Assembly: GCA_964020085.1 (NCBI GenBank)
Contig: OZ026604.1
Span: forward strand, 26,714,697 to 26,778,696
Length of the DNA: 64,000 nucleotides
Direction of reading: 5' to 3'
DNA from: Micromussa lordhowensis
Taxonomy: Eukaryota; Cnidaria; Anthozoa; Scleractinia; Lobophylliidae
The notes below the pieces were generated by a model that searched no databases, was not told where the DNA came from, and saw only the letters and a program-made list of their open reading frames with translations. Of the stretch, positions 36,220 through 48,500 are shown one piece after another. A program made the position numbers and the translations under genes. Position 1 is the stretch's first letter. Every line of letters begins with the position of its first letter.

Positions 36220-37221
36220 AACTGAGAAAAGTTGAGACCACTCTTTATGAAAATAAAGCTAATTGATTTCTCAATCGCTTGTTTTAGTTTTGGTTACTGT
36301 ATATGGCTACAAGTTGTTTCGGCAGACACTTTGTGGCCAGTCACGTATTTCTCCAAAACGAACTGCTTTTGAAACAAATGGGGGATTCCAATCCTTCGTT
36401 CCTAAAGATCAGCTGGAAACCTCTTGGAGATAACTTAATGAACTAAGCGACACGGTTAGATAATGCGTGAATTATAAAATAAAAATAACTCGTTGAAATA
36501 ACTATCTGAAAACGCTTCAAAACGGCCTCAAACACCGTGAAACAACAAAGAATACGAACGGACAGCAAGGTTAGTCAGGTTTAATCACAGAACATTAAAT
36601 TTTAGGTATTTAAAGCAAACCTGTAAAGTACCCATACCAACCCTTGTAAATAAAGAAGCATCAATATTAAGCATGTCACGGTATATCTTTTCTTGAAACG
36701 CCACTACAGTATGGCGAAAATGTAAACATGCTTCCTTAAAGATCAGAAGTAGTTAACTTACTGACAAAGCTCCATGAAATCAAAATTCTAGTGTCAATGG
36801 TGCGACAAGCCTTCCATAGGAGGAAGGAATTACTTTTGTATGCTATAAACACATAATTAAACGGACAGAACCATATTCAGACTCATGGTGTTTCAATCGC
36901 TAATATATTGTCTGCGATAGACTAGGACAGCTATCTTGATTTAGGCCACAGCGAAATCAGTTGAGCGAAGAGTATACATAGGCGATAAAATCTTTATGTG
37001 GAACGACAGAATATAAAATACGAATTCATTAAATGAAGGAATATCACCACTCTACAATGAAACCGCTTGAATATCCCATACCTTAATCCATTTTCTGGTC
37101 ACGTGCATACCTACATACATACACGAAAACTTATGTTTTTCCTACAATTTAAGAGTAGCGATGATACCAGCTAATTTTTTCTTGGAAAAAAAATGAAATT
37201 ATCATAAATAAACAATAGCCA
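36220..37221. other. Unannotated AT-rich spacer
   Basis: No gene is supported. Because the decamer repeat resumes briefly at 37484, this stretch plus the foldback after it may be an insertion into the array. Confidence 0.5.
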
Positions 37222-37386
37222 CCATTTGGCGCGAAAATATGCTAGGATATTTGTCCGCGGACATTATCTGTTCGGAGAAGCGAACAGTTTTCCGAGAGCG
37301 AAGCTCGAGGAAAACTGTGAGCTTCGAGGAAAAGATGATGTCCAAGGACAAATATCGGAGCATATTTTCGCCCCAAATGGAGCCTA
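37222..37386. mobile_element. Foldback / MITE-like palindrome
   Basis: The outer arms ccatttggcgcgaaaatatg and catattttcgccccaaatgg are near reverse complements. The inner arms ggatatttgtcc and ggacaaatatc, and ttttccgag and ctcgaggaaaa, pair in turn around agcgaagct. The overall structure is a hairpin of about 165 bp without coding capacity. Confidence 0.75.
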
Positions 37387-37483
37387 TCGTGTTTGTTATC
37401 TTTCAAATCTTTTTCGCAACGCGCGAAGTTTTAGTGATGTGTATAGGCCACTCGCACGAGCGAAAATATGTCATGGATTATAA

Positions 37484-37517
37484 TCCCTTGTAATCCAATG
37501 TCAACCCTTGTATACTC
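37484..37517. repeat. Orphan fragment of the 10-bp minisatellite
   Basis: aatcccttgtaatcc...caacccttgtatac is about three decamers in the same orientation as array 1, but 1.26 kb beyond its end. Confidence 0.75.
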
Positions 37518-37897
37518 TCCGTACACTTTCATACAACTTCAAACACTGTCATACGCCATTAAAAAGCATTAACTCAACATTATCTCATACATTTGAGATG
37601 GCTTGATTAGCTATAACGGAATTGATCGTTTACAAGATTTTTATCTTTCTAAAAGACACAGATGGACAATAGTATCGCAGGTAATAAATACAGATCTACT
37701 CTTATTACAGTTTTGATCTTTCAACTAAACAGCAGAGCCGGGTTGTTAAAGAAACGATTAAGCTAACCCAGGTTTAGCGAGAATTTTGATTTCAATTTTG
37801 TAACTTTGCGGTGAGGTTTTTTATGTTGTTTGTCCTTCAGTTTTGAATTTGAATAATCGCAAACTAAACAAAACATAAGCAGCGATCCTGGGTTAGC

Positions 37898-38565
37898 GCT
37901 AAGGTCGTTCGCGCCCATTGCTACTGCGCATCTCTAGTGCGCACGCTATTCATTGGTCACGCGCGTGCCACGTCATTTTCAAGCGCGCGCACCGAGTCGA
38001 AAACTTAACAAAATATAGAGCTGATGACCTTTGCGTTAATTTGGTGTGCGAATATTTTTGTTGGAAGCTCGGTGACCCCCACTTTTTTTTCGGCAGATCA
38101 CTTCCTTTTTTAACTCTCTACATTATACTAAAAAACCAAAAAAATCTGTGTGTGGGAAGTTGTAATTATTTGTCATATACTATTAAAAAAGGGTCGAATT
38201 GGTACATGGAGACAGGTGTGCGTGACTTAGAAGTTGTCTTTTTTAAGGCTAATTCTAGCAGATTTAATGACATATGCAGCAAAGATCTATCAATTAGGCC
38301 TATATAAGCCGTGTTAAACACTCATAGCTTAGAGATGATTCTTCAACTTAAATATATGCCGATAGTAATGAATCCGGCCAGAATCGCCTCGAATGACTGA
38401 GAATCGTAGAAATGCTATGGTCTGAGCTACGCTTTATCTTGAAAACGAGTTCGGTGACCCCCGATTTTTTTTACGTTTTTTATCTAATCTTATCATTTTC
38501 TACCGTCAGTCAAAGTTTTAAAAAAATCTGTGTGTGGGAAGTTTTTGGGCGCGAACGTCCTTAAC
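37898..38565. mobile_element. Non-autonomous TIR element (668 bp)
   Basis: The left end gctaaggtcgttcgcgccc and the right end gggcgcgaacgtccttaac are inverted repeats of 19 bp with two mismatches. Inside are two direct copies of a module running from cggtgacccccrtttttttt to aaaaaaatctgtgtgtggga (38068-38160 and 38451-38541). No coding capacity was found. Outer partial inverted repeats (gccgggttgtt near 37738, aacaacccggcc near 38577) suggest it is nested in another palindromic sequence. Confidence 0.7.
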
Positions 38566-38588
38566 TGGCTTTCGAACAACCCGGCCCA

Positions 38589-39773
38589 GGGGCCCGTTTC
38601 TCGAAGGTCCCGAAAAGTTTTCGCACCAGGAGAGCCGAAGCAAAATCTCAAACCTTATGATTACAGACCTGTTTTATTCACATATTCTTAATATTAATGT
38701 CACAGTTCCTTCGGGTATTAGTAATAATAGCGACTACGGTAACAAGACAACAGAAGACACTGTTTGGCGTAATGGGGGGAACACCACTCCGCAATCGGCG
38801 TGACAGACGACTTCATAGCGTGACTAAAAGCCTAAACTTATCTCCCCAGCGCTCTTAAAGACTCGCGCTGGATCGGACAAATTGTAGGCCGGTACAAAGC
38901 AAATCAACGCGATCTAAAGCCTAACTCTCCACGGCACTACGAGCTGAACCTCCGGCCAGCATCGTGCTATAATGGAAAGAGTGTAGGCGGTAAAAACAAG
39001 CTCAAGCCTCCTTATCTCCCCAGCGGTACGAGCCGACTCCGCCGGCACGTGCTGGATCGGACAAGACTAAAGGCAGATAAAGAGCGTAACGTAGCATAGC
39101 ATGAAAGAAAACAAAGCTTGGGGAAGTCGCTGCGAGACTTAACCGATAGCGAATACCGAGAGGTGAACCCAAATTTTATTAAATGCAACAACAACCACCT
39201 CCAAAGGGAGGGTAGGGTGGGAATAAAAATGTTTCTAATGTAAAGGTACTCCTTACAGTAGCTAAACGAGCTTAGAGAATGGCACTTTGGACCATGCTAG
39301 GACTTTATACATAGACAGATGTCTAGAACTAAACCAATGGCGATTAATGTACCATCGAATACAAAAAGCTTGTTCAATGTTTAGCGAGACATGAATGGAG
39401 CTAGTTGTTACTTTTAGCCATACAAAACAAATGATATATGTGTAGCCGCCAGTATTGCAACATGGACACAGAAATGTCATTGTATTTACCAAACTATGAA
39501 TGTGCATTCATGCCTCGAAAGCCAGAGAGTGCACATTCATGTCTCGTATGCGTTACGCAATGTAAACAAACTAACGTGAAGGTAGAACTAAAGGCTTAAC
39601 ATGTCACGCTCCATTAACTGCGTTTTACAATTCGGTTGTAAAACTCTATTAACAGAGGTTCTCTTCGTACAAGACGTTTCAGGCGTATACACCTGGCTGT
39701 TTTTAGACACGGATTAACTGAAAATAGTTTTTCGGGCCCGAAAAGTTTTCGGGGCTTTCGAGAAACGGGCGCC
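38589..39773. mobile_element. Non-autonomous TIR element (about 1.2 kb)
   Basis: The ends are inverted copies of gg(g/c)gcccgtttctcgaa followed by (g)tcccgaaaagttttcg. The interior includes two related blocks about 170 bp apart starting ctccccagcg and containing gctggatcggacaa (about 38840 and 39012). No transposase is present. Confidence 0.75.
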
Positions 39774-40984
39774 AGGTGTTTGTTACTATTAACGAACTTG
39801 AACAGTAACCTGTGGCTTAGAAATGCAAAACGAACTAAAACAAATGTAATAATAAATGCGGTAAGTTTCTAAAAGAAAAAGTGGTGCTGCGTGGGTCGGT
39901 TGTAATACAAGATAGTATGGTTTTATCAACTGAGTTGATAATCTGAATTAGCCATGGTAAAGAGATTCGAAAGCTGACATTTCTAGCGTTAGCCCTTCGT
40001 CGTAGCGAATCCAAATATATCTACTTTTGGACAGCGAAGTCGAAAAAGGAAAAATATCTACGCTCTCCGCGTGCAATGAGCGCAAGAGCATTGAGCCCAC
40101 TCCAGGCCTTTTCAGTTAACGAAATGGCCTGGAGTGGGTGAGAGAGACTTAGCGCTTAGTGCGTGGTGACCCATTGGCGCCCTTTAAAGGGCAGCTGATC
40201 ACGTCAACCGCACTTCCACGGAAGGATCCCAAAGGACCTGTTCTGTGATGAAAAAAGAGTTGAGACAAAGAGTTCTTTTGTTTTAGTGGTTGGCACATTT
40301 GAATATTGACCAAAAAGAACATCTTCCCTATCGATGAATTAACAATTTGTAAAACGGCTTAACCAGTGCAGTGGAAAAATTGCAACACACTAGAAAGCCA
40401 AGTGTGTTATTATGTAAAAGCTGCAATTATTTAAAAAGCAGTTAGGTTAACATCCTCGATATTTTAAAACCATCACAATAGCAAATCAATAAGTGTTTAA
40501 TAACTATCAATTATGCAAATTCGCAGATCACATTAGCGTCAGTAGAAGCATTTTCCTAGCCCAGGCTTTACTTGAGTTCATATTATTTTGGCTATTGATT
40601 TGTTTTGCCTCTTCAGCTCTTTTCCTTGTAACCGAATCAAAGATTATTTCATCCCCACCTTTTTCTTCAAAAAAGTCCCATAAGTTACCATCAGCAACTT
40701 GACGGAGTTTTCTTTCGTCTTACAACTTACACTTAATTAGCATTTAATTATATCGAAACCTGCTGGAATTCACAAGTTTAAATTCTGTAAAATTCTGTAA
40801 AATTCTGCAATCTTGGCTTCAGTTCCCTTTTAGCGCTTGACACACGCGTAAGTACCAAGCCGTTATGAAGTCAACATATCGGGTGTCCGACATGTGGCGG
40901 GCAATCATGCCTTTACTGTTCATTTCAGTCATGATACATTTAAGTGATGGATACAATTTAAAAAAAGGATATCGAGTCACACAT
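39774..40984. other. Intergenic with a 43-bp hairpin
   Basis: No gene is supported. At 40096-40138 a hairpin pairs cccactccaggcc with ggcctggagtggg around a 17-base loop. Confidence 0.6.
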
Positions 40985-42410
40985 CAAGGAACTCACTGAA
41001 AGCTTTGATAAAGATGCCAGTGATCCGCGGTTTTCAAGCATCATCCTTCCAGCGGTAATGATGGGAAGAAGGCAAGTTGTATTTCCCAAGGTTTTTCTGT
41101 GGAGTCCACACGAGCGATATTCCGCCATCTGTAAACCAAAATGTCCAACTCATACACATGTAGCCTTAACACCATGGCAGTGGACCACGTCTCTTGACAG
41201 CGACAAGGGAAAGAGGCCAAGATTGATCTATGATCTGTTTGGGAACATACTTTTAGTTCAGAGAATTTACTTGTGTTGTCAAGGACGAAAAACCCACAAG
41301 ATTTTTGCATCCTCTCCAGATCTACTCGCAATGTTACCAGCAACGGTCAAAGAAATTTTCCGATGAAATTATACCAAAGAAGAGGGTGCACTAAAAGGCT
41401 TCTTTCATACATCAAAAACCAGATTACTCAAGGAGTGAATTTTTTACAGATCAGCGAAGGAATCGGTAATCTCAATCATGAAGAGCACATGAGATTTGAA
41501 GAGTTGTATGATGTGGCTAGAGGAGATGGACTAATTGATGACGTAAACTTTGAATTGAATAACTTTTAGTTTTTTTTTAGTTTTTATTATCTAGGGCCTC
41601 TAATGATAACAGTTGTTTTAACTGAAGGAGTTACCCTAGTCAAATAAAAGTATCTTCTTCTTCTTCTTCACAAATGATTTATTTTCGTTTCCCAGCGGCG
41701 ATCAATTAGCGCGAATGTTCTTGGATGACTTCAGGTCCTACCAGAACTTCTATGTGGGCAAGATGCGTAACATTTCAGCAACGCGTATATCATGTGACCA
41801 TACCTTCAAGATCAGTCGCAATATTGGCGTTGTTTCTGAAGGAAACGAGAGCAAATTTGTAACGCAATTTAACAATGTCTTCATCGTTCTTAATGAAAAC
41901 GGTGAAGTTGTGGACTGGAGATTGACTAAATCTACCGCCTTTCAAGAAATCGACGATATGTTGATTAGTTTAAGCGAAAGAATGCGTTCAGATGAAAAAT
42001 CAATATCTATGATTTGCATAGACGACTGCTGCAAAAACAGAAAAAAATATCAAGCAATCTTTCCAGATGCTGAGATAAAACTGGACGTTTTCCATGCATG
42101 TCAGCGTGTGGTACGGACTCTCGAATCAGGACACGTTTTACTTAAAACGCAATTCGGAAAAGAGTTTGGCCTGATCTTCAGACGATCTCGGTGAAAGGAG
42201 GACAAAGGATATTCAGACAATGTGGAGATCGAAGCTAATTTGAATATTTTTCTTGAAAAATGGAAAAAAATGTGCCTTCCTCGTGTTTAACTCCGGAAAC
42301 ACTAAAACAAGTGGAAAATTTAAGGGAACACATAAAGAAAGGTTGTCTATCAGGAATTCCTCCTGGGTTAATTTGGAACTGAAAGGAATGAACAGATACA
42401 CCGTCTCTTA
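40985..42410 (+). pseudogene. Decayed DDE-type transposase
   Basis: The frame ELTESFDKDASDPRFSSIIL... runs to about 41362, then the homologous text continues one frame over (FPMKLYQRRGCTKRLLSYIK...) to 41569. A short insert resembling a SINE tail (about 41575-41670, ending caaataaaagtatcttcttc) and an acceptor-like tttcccag precede the next block at 41695. That block carries GDQLARMFLDDF, SCDHTFKISRNIGV and ICIDDCCKNRKK...LDVFHACQRV, the acidic positions expected of a DDE transposase. After 42194 there are several stops and frame changes (LEKWKK, then CLSGIPPGLI). The gene is clearly broken. I cannot name the superfamily. Confidence 0.7.
41575..41670 (+). mobile_element. Probable SINE-tail insertion
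   Basis: This segment contains gaaggagttaccctagtc and caaataaaag, and ends in a (ttc)n microsatellite. It interrupts the transposase coding text between 41569 and 41695. It may instead be part of an intron, since an acceptor-like tttcccag follows. Confidence 0.45.
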
Positions 42411-42422
42411 AACAGGTCTCTT

Positions 42423-43475
42423 TTGACTGGAGCAACAAGAATCAGTGTAGAATTAGCAGTCGCTTTGCTTACACTTCTTTTCTATTGTTACAGTTGCAAT
42501 GCTTCCACTAACTTGAATCATCAGTGCAATTCCAAAGTGAAATGTATCCTTCCCGCAAAGAAAAATCAGTCCGGCGCATCGTCAAATGCTCAAACACTGT
42601 GGTCAGCCTTTAAGACAGGCAATTCCGAAAAAGCTGAACATTCCGATCGGCAGGGTGAGCAAGCAAACATTGATGACAGTGGAAAAGAAACTTCTGCAGT
42701 ACATGCATTGATTGTTGTAGAGGATATTGACGATCTCTGTCACGAAAGCGTTGCGGGGTGTATCTTAAATGAGGCCATTTCGGCGCAGGATATCATCGGA
42801 ACTTTAGCAAGTGACAATTGCAATCGTTCTTTTCATCCTGACGATTTGCTGCTCATTGCCAACAATCCCAACGGTCTGACTTTAGATGGTGTTATGTATA
42901 ACTATAGCGATTGTTGGTTAGGAGACAAGGAAGATCCGACGATAAAGGAACATCAAGCTAGACTGACAAGGCACCTAGCCGGCTTCAATCGAGTAATTGA
43001 CGATACAGCGAAAGATGGAGACTGTGCGTTTCGCAGTATTGTAAGAATGATAAAGGTCTCCTATACAAGTGAGGATAAACCGTTGCTAGAACATTTAATA
43101 GCTCTTGGCCTGCTTAAATCAGAGGATAAAGACATTAGCACCTTGAGAAAACTTTTTGCCGAAGAAATTCTTAAAGGAGACGAGGAATTCCTTTCATTTA
43201 TTCCCGCTGAAGACCGGCATTCCCTTCAAATGAGAGCTGCGGAGTTCAGGCAAAATGGAGTATTCGACAGATCCCTCGGTGACTTAGTAATGAAAGTCTG
43301 TGCACACGTCCTCAAGGTCCCTATCATGGTGGTTACATCGTACGAAAATTATCCCTGTGCGCCATTCCTACCCGATAGTGCGTTAACGAACAGATTTATC
43401 TACGTGGCTTATCATTACTACGGTGCTGGCCATTATGACGCTACTCTGGTTAGGGTTGAGTATCAATATTCGTAG
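42423..43475 (+). CDS. OTU-type cysteine protease domain (C-terminal part of the transposase locus)
   Basis: The open frame gives 350 codons. The first 25 or so continue the transposase (RISVELAVALLTLLFY). The C-terminal half is an OTU deubiquitinase-like domain. DDTAKDGDCAFRSI holds the catalytic Asp and Cys of the D-G-D-C motif, and YHYYGAGHYDATL holds the catalytic His near the end. Between them is a helical segment (LRKLFAEEILKGDEEFLSFI). The catalytic residues look intact even though the upstream transposase is broken. OTU domains cleave ubiquitin; in mobile elements their role is not settled. The true start of any surviving protein is uncertain, as the ORF's first ATG lies in transposase text. 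Confidence 0.75.
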   Translation: MTGATRISVELAVALLTLLFYCYSCNASTNLNHQCNSKVKCILPAKKNQSGASSNAQTLWSAFKTGNSEKAEHSDRQGEQANIDDSGKETSAVHALIVVEDIDDLCHESVAGCILNEAISAQDIIGTLASDNCNRSFHPDDLLLIANNPNGLTLDGVMYNYSDCWLGDKEDPTIKEHQARLTRHLAGFNRVIDDTAKDGDCAFRSIVRMIKVSYTSEDKPLLEHLIALGLLKSEDKDISTLRKLFAEEILKGDEEFLSFIPAEDRHSLQMRAAEFRQNGVFDRSLGDLVMKVCAHVLKVPIMVVTSYENYPCAPFLPDSALTNRFIYVAYHYYGAGHYDATLVRVEYQYS

Positions 43476-44065
43476 CACCACAACTTGATTCGTGTTTTTC
43501 TAATCCAACCCGGATCAGAGCAAGCGCAGATATCACACGAACCGCTAATGCAGAAGCAAGGACAAACGTAGTTTTAAGTCTCTATACAGTTGATAAGTCT
43601 TTCACGTGATACTCAGATAATCCAATATATTTTACGTGGGTATTACAATATGGCCGACTAGCCTACTAAATAATAGCTTGAGTCTGAGAAGTTTCTGCAC
43701 TAATAGGGTGGACAGGCTTCTTCTTTGAACGCGGAAAAAACTTCGTCCTCGGCCCTGTTTTTTTTCAGAGGCTTCATTTCCTCGTCCCTGTTCGGTAATG
43801 CGCAAGCCAGACTGAGTTCTCTTATAGTATATTATACGTTTTTGCATTAAGGGAGAATCAAGGCCAAAGTTTGCTTTTTGTACCAAAGGTGAATGCTTAG
43901 ACAAATAGCAGAATGAAAGTATTTCTTAATTCTTGAAACTGAATTTGATAATAGTTTTATACACCCAAAACACCAACGCGCATGTAGTCTTGTTTTTGAC
44001 CGCTTAACAGAAGACTTTCTAAAACAACTGAGCCAAAAGGTACGCTCTCATTGGTCGATAGGTGT
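43476..44065. other. Intergenic, nothing recognised
   Basis: No supported gene or repeat was found. The short minus frame 43904-43632 shows no domain. The last four bases (44062-44065, gtgt) may be a transposon target duplication. Confidence 0.5.
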
Positions 44066-44089
44066 CCCTTATAAAATACTTGAGGTGAT

Positions 44090-44300
44090 TTGTATACAAT
44101 TTGTATACAATATATATACAAACTTTCTGTTGACTATACCCAATGTATACTTGATGTATACATCAAATATACAAACAGCTATTATCACAATGTTGATGTA
44201 TACTCAACAACTGTGGTATGTATACATTAAGTATACAACGGCTTCCTTGATAAACAGTTGCACTATTTGTTCCACATGATGTATACATTTTGTATAACCA
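44090..44300. repeat. Left subterminal gtatac repeat cluster
   Basis: About eight copies of (t)gtatac(a), in contexts such as tttgtatacaat and gatgtatacatc, occur in 210 bp. The palindromic hexamer is far commoner here than between the two clusters. Such subterminal motif clusters are the binding sites of CACTA transposition proteins in plants; the same role here is inference. Confidence 0.75.
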
Positions 44301-45586
44301 TTCACACTGACTTTCACTCAAAGAATTCTCCATGCAGGATTTAAATTACTGGCATTATAAACACCATAATTATTATAATTTATCATGGTTAAAATAGTCA
44401 CTTTTCCTTTTGATTACTTGTATTATAATTATTAAATGGTTTAACTATGCACTGACAACAGCAATTACATGTAATTGTTTGATAGTACTGAATACATTTG
44501 GATAGACCCTCACCAGACTGTCGCTAAATCATTAAATCCTTTTGTTTCAGATGAAGAATTAGAGAGACGATAGGATGTATATAAAAAGTGAATATTTAAA
44601 ATAAATGTAATTAGAAAATTGTTAATGGCAATTAGTGTACTAAATACATTTGACTGAAGACAAACATAAAATACAAGTTCCATTTCTGCGTTGTTTATAT
44701 CTGCCTACTTGTAAGTAGTATTTAATTTGCATACAGTTAAAATTGCTAGCAATCAATAGCAATTATTGTACGTGTTAACAATGTCATTATCACAATGTCA
44801 CAGTTGCTAATACTGTACATCTAAAGGTTACAAGTTCCACAACTTTGAAAAATAATTAGTCAATTTCAAGCACAGCCCCCCATCCTAGCAGACCACTTCA
44901 CTTCTGTTCTGTACAGCAACCGATTAAAACTTGCACATAATTCACAGCCCTGTTGTTGACTGCAAAATGAAAACCAGCTACTCGCTCATGCCTGCTGGCT
45001 ATAAAGCAACTGTTATCACCAGTATTTTGAAAATATTTCATCGATCAAAACTGATCACATTGGCCGTTCATTGCATGATGCATAACAATCATATTCTATG
45101 TATTGTGAAGGTTTCCAAGATTTCCAAAAGTTGTGCTGAAGACTTTGAATTTTTTAAGATCACCTGGAGACTAACATAAAGACTCTGAAGTTGACTCCAA
45201 GACTCCCACGGGTTACCCATTAGTAATAAGCTTTTGAAAATGAATGACACTTTTTTAAGCAATTACTGTCCTGAATGTTCATGATTTGCAACAACACCAG
45301 TGGGATTTAGTACAGAGATAGGCCATTTTAAGTTTCTTTTTTTTAATCAAAAATTTGCAAAACCTTTTCTTGTACCTGAATGTTCTTAATTGCAATCAAA
45401 AGAAAGAAGCAATGCTCTTATAATTAGCAGATAGGCACTCAGAACCTATGGGGGGTAATTGGCTTACATACTGGGGACTTTGAAAAGGTTTTATCGAAAG
45501 GTTGAATGGCTGGGGGAAGGTGATAGTTTTGGATGAAAGCAGGTGATTGAACTTGGAATTGATGAATGATGATGACAAACAAATGA
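44301..45586. other. 3' region of the element, no gene
   Basis: This is AT-rich sequence between the left subterminal repeats and the transposase stop codon. Short open frames show no recognisable domain. Confidence 0.5.
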
Positions 45587-48500
45587 TCAGTCTTTCTCAA
45601 TTGTGTTTGGAAAAATTCCAACAAAAAAGGTATCACCACCACAGTGCAGGAAAATACATAATTTAGTGATGTCATTCAGATATATTGCTTTCAGGTTAGA
45701 ATCTTTGACAGTAACTGGCATGATATGAGGCACTGTACAATTGGTAATGTCATCCTTAGAAATCACTATGGCTGAAAGTTTTTGGAGCTCTTTCACCATA
45801 GCAACATACTTGGGTAGCTGACAAGCACATCCTGGAACACAATAGGATGGATTTGGGCAGTCCACAACACATTTCAAATAATATTCCACTTGACCATATA
45901 ACATCTTCTTGGCCTTGGGATCATAAAATTCAACAGTGTAATTGTTTCTTCTACTCATACACCTGTATTCCTTGCAATGAATTAGCTTGTCTCCTAGCTG
46001 TACTCTGTGAAACTTGAAGACCTGGGAAATGGATCCTACCAGTGTTTCAAGAATTGCTTGATCTACAGTCGAAAGCCAAACGTTATTGACAGTACCAATA
46101 GAAAACATCTTTCCACTATCATCAATACATTGTTTGTTAAAAGGCTCTTGCTTTTTCCTCGTCATCTTGTCATAGAGGTGTTTTGAAGACGAGCCCTGAG
46201 GTAACAGTGGTACTAATTCAGGGATTTTCATTTGAATACAAACTGCTAAGGCAATTTGATGTTCAACCCCTTGTGTTCCATGAAAGCATGAGCGTAATTC
46301 TCCATTAAAGTCCTCGTAACAAAAGCATGAGTGGGTCCACAATGGTCCTAAATCAAATACTCTATCAGCAAGATGAAGTAGGCAGTGCACATTGTATGTC
46401 TCATATCTAGGATCATATAAACTTTTGACTTTGACACAGAAGTGCTTGAGAAGGGAAGCGGCTTTCCTGAGGTCAGAGACTGAAATTGAGTCTTGCAATA
46501 ATAGATAAATAGCTTCAACTAGCAGGATGAAGTGCTGAAAATAAAGGTCAGGGAGGATGCCATAAAGACATGGGATTGAATAGAACAGTAAAAATGTACG
46601 TAACTCTGATGCCTTCAGGTGACCAAAGTTCTCTATAAGACTTCTAGGCAAGCGTGATATACATGCTGTTGGAGACAAATTCATGTATCTTGACTCAATC
46701 TCATGAAGTTTCTTACGGACTGACCATGGTTCAGAACTATAACTTTTATCCATCCATAACTGTAGTAGCATCTTCACAACTCCTAATAAAGTCCCATGCA
46801 TGTAATCGACAGCAACGCCCCTAATAATATCGAACCTAGGAATAAACATGAACCAGCTAAATCCTTTCACACCATATACCCCTGAGGGGACACCACTGGC
46901 AAATGTCTTTTTGGTACTTTCAGCTGCAAACTGAAGAGTTTGTTCATGTGTCCTCTCCTCACCATATCCAGTTTTTAGATTATTTTCATTAAAAGGGTAT
47001 GCATGGGTGTGGCCTCCTTTGATTGTTTTCACAGTCTCCCCAGGGCTTAGACAATATGGGCAACCATAAAATGCATTGTACTGAAAAAATTCTTGAAATA
47101 AACACTTAGCTGGAGCATCAAATGTGCCAAAAAGCAAAAGGCAACGGAGAGTCTTCTCTGTCTGGTTCATCTTTACCTCTGTACCTGCAAGCAAAACAGC
47201 CAGTCATATTTTTGTTACATAATATAGATAGACATGTACAGTCACCTGCAATATAATTATTAGCCCTCCCACCTTTTCTGTTAGAAATACAACAAGACTA
47301 TTACAATGTATGCAACTCTGAGGGGTGAATTTTGAACACATTTTCCCTAACCTGTGACCAGGTATTTCTTTTTATTTCCTAGAGCAAGGACGGAGGGGAA
47401 AAAAAAGGAACACCTGATACATTTATCTGATGAGTAATCTGTGAAAAGTCCAGAATCTGGACTTTTTTCTGATTGATCATGAAAAACGAAGACAAATTAT
47501 ACCTTATTAATAAACTATATCCTGATTAGTTACCCGAAAGTGTGACTTCTGGTCTAAAAATATCAACCCAAAGGATTTCATTAAGGTGGCTGTTGATGTC
47601 GCTTGATGTACATGTAGAGAGTGAGTTTTTGTTTTTAAAATAGCTTTAAATTACTGACTGTGGAGATATTTTCATCCACTGTTGTTGCCTTCTCTCGAGC
47701 CTGGTCAGGAGCAGTCCTGACTCTTAAAAGAAATCCTTTTTGTTTAAATGAAACAAAGCACCATCAGTTGAACCAAAATTCAAAGTTTGAAAGTGTGTCA
47801 GATGTTTCAAACGAGTGGACACAAAAGTTAACTAACAATAAATAAATTTTATGCTAAGTGAAATTCACTTTGGAGTCTTCTGTGTTTGTAAACAAGATGA
47901 TAACATGGGCTTTTACGATAACTTAAAGATAGTCACACATAGATTTATTTATTACCTCACATTGTCCAATTGAATGGCTGATAAAAACATTAAGAACTTA
48001 ATCTGACATACCTTTGTTAAACAAATCTTTCAAGGTTTCTGCAAATGGTTGCATAAAGGTCTGAAAGCAAGGCTTTTGCTTTCCAAACCAGAGGCCAGAG
48101 AATAAGCGATATTTTCTTTGATGCCTTTAAAACAAGAATTAGTTTCTGTTAGACTGATTTTTTCAAAACATAACACTTTTAGATAGTATTACAAACCAAT
48201 TTCATGGCACAATAACTGTTAGATATTGTTTTGTGGGATAAATGAAATCAATTTATACAAAAACTTGTTTTTACTTTGTATCTACAAACAAATGTACATG
48301 TCAAATGTACAGGTCATCTCTTATAGCGGAAATGCATATCTTACTTATTTGTATTCCCTGACAGCCCTGAGGTGAGAGCTTCTGAACATGAATGCAAGGC
48401 TCATAGGAATTTTGTTTGAAAATTCAATACAAAGCTACAGGTGTACATAGGAAGATTTCAACTGGGTTGCTGAAAAACGAAACTAGTAACAGAATATTAA

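Noticed and set aside
37226..37493. Two 84-85 codon ORFs on the plus strand
   Set aside because: They lie across a foldback palindrome and overlap in two frames; no domain is visible.
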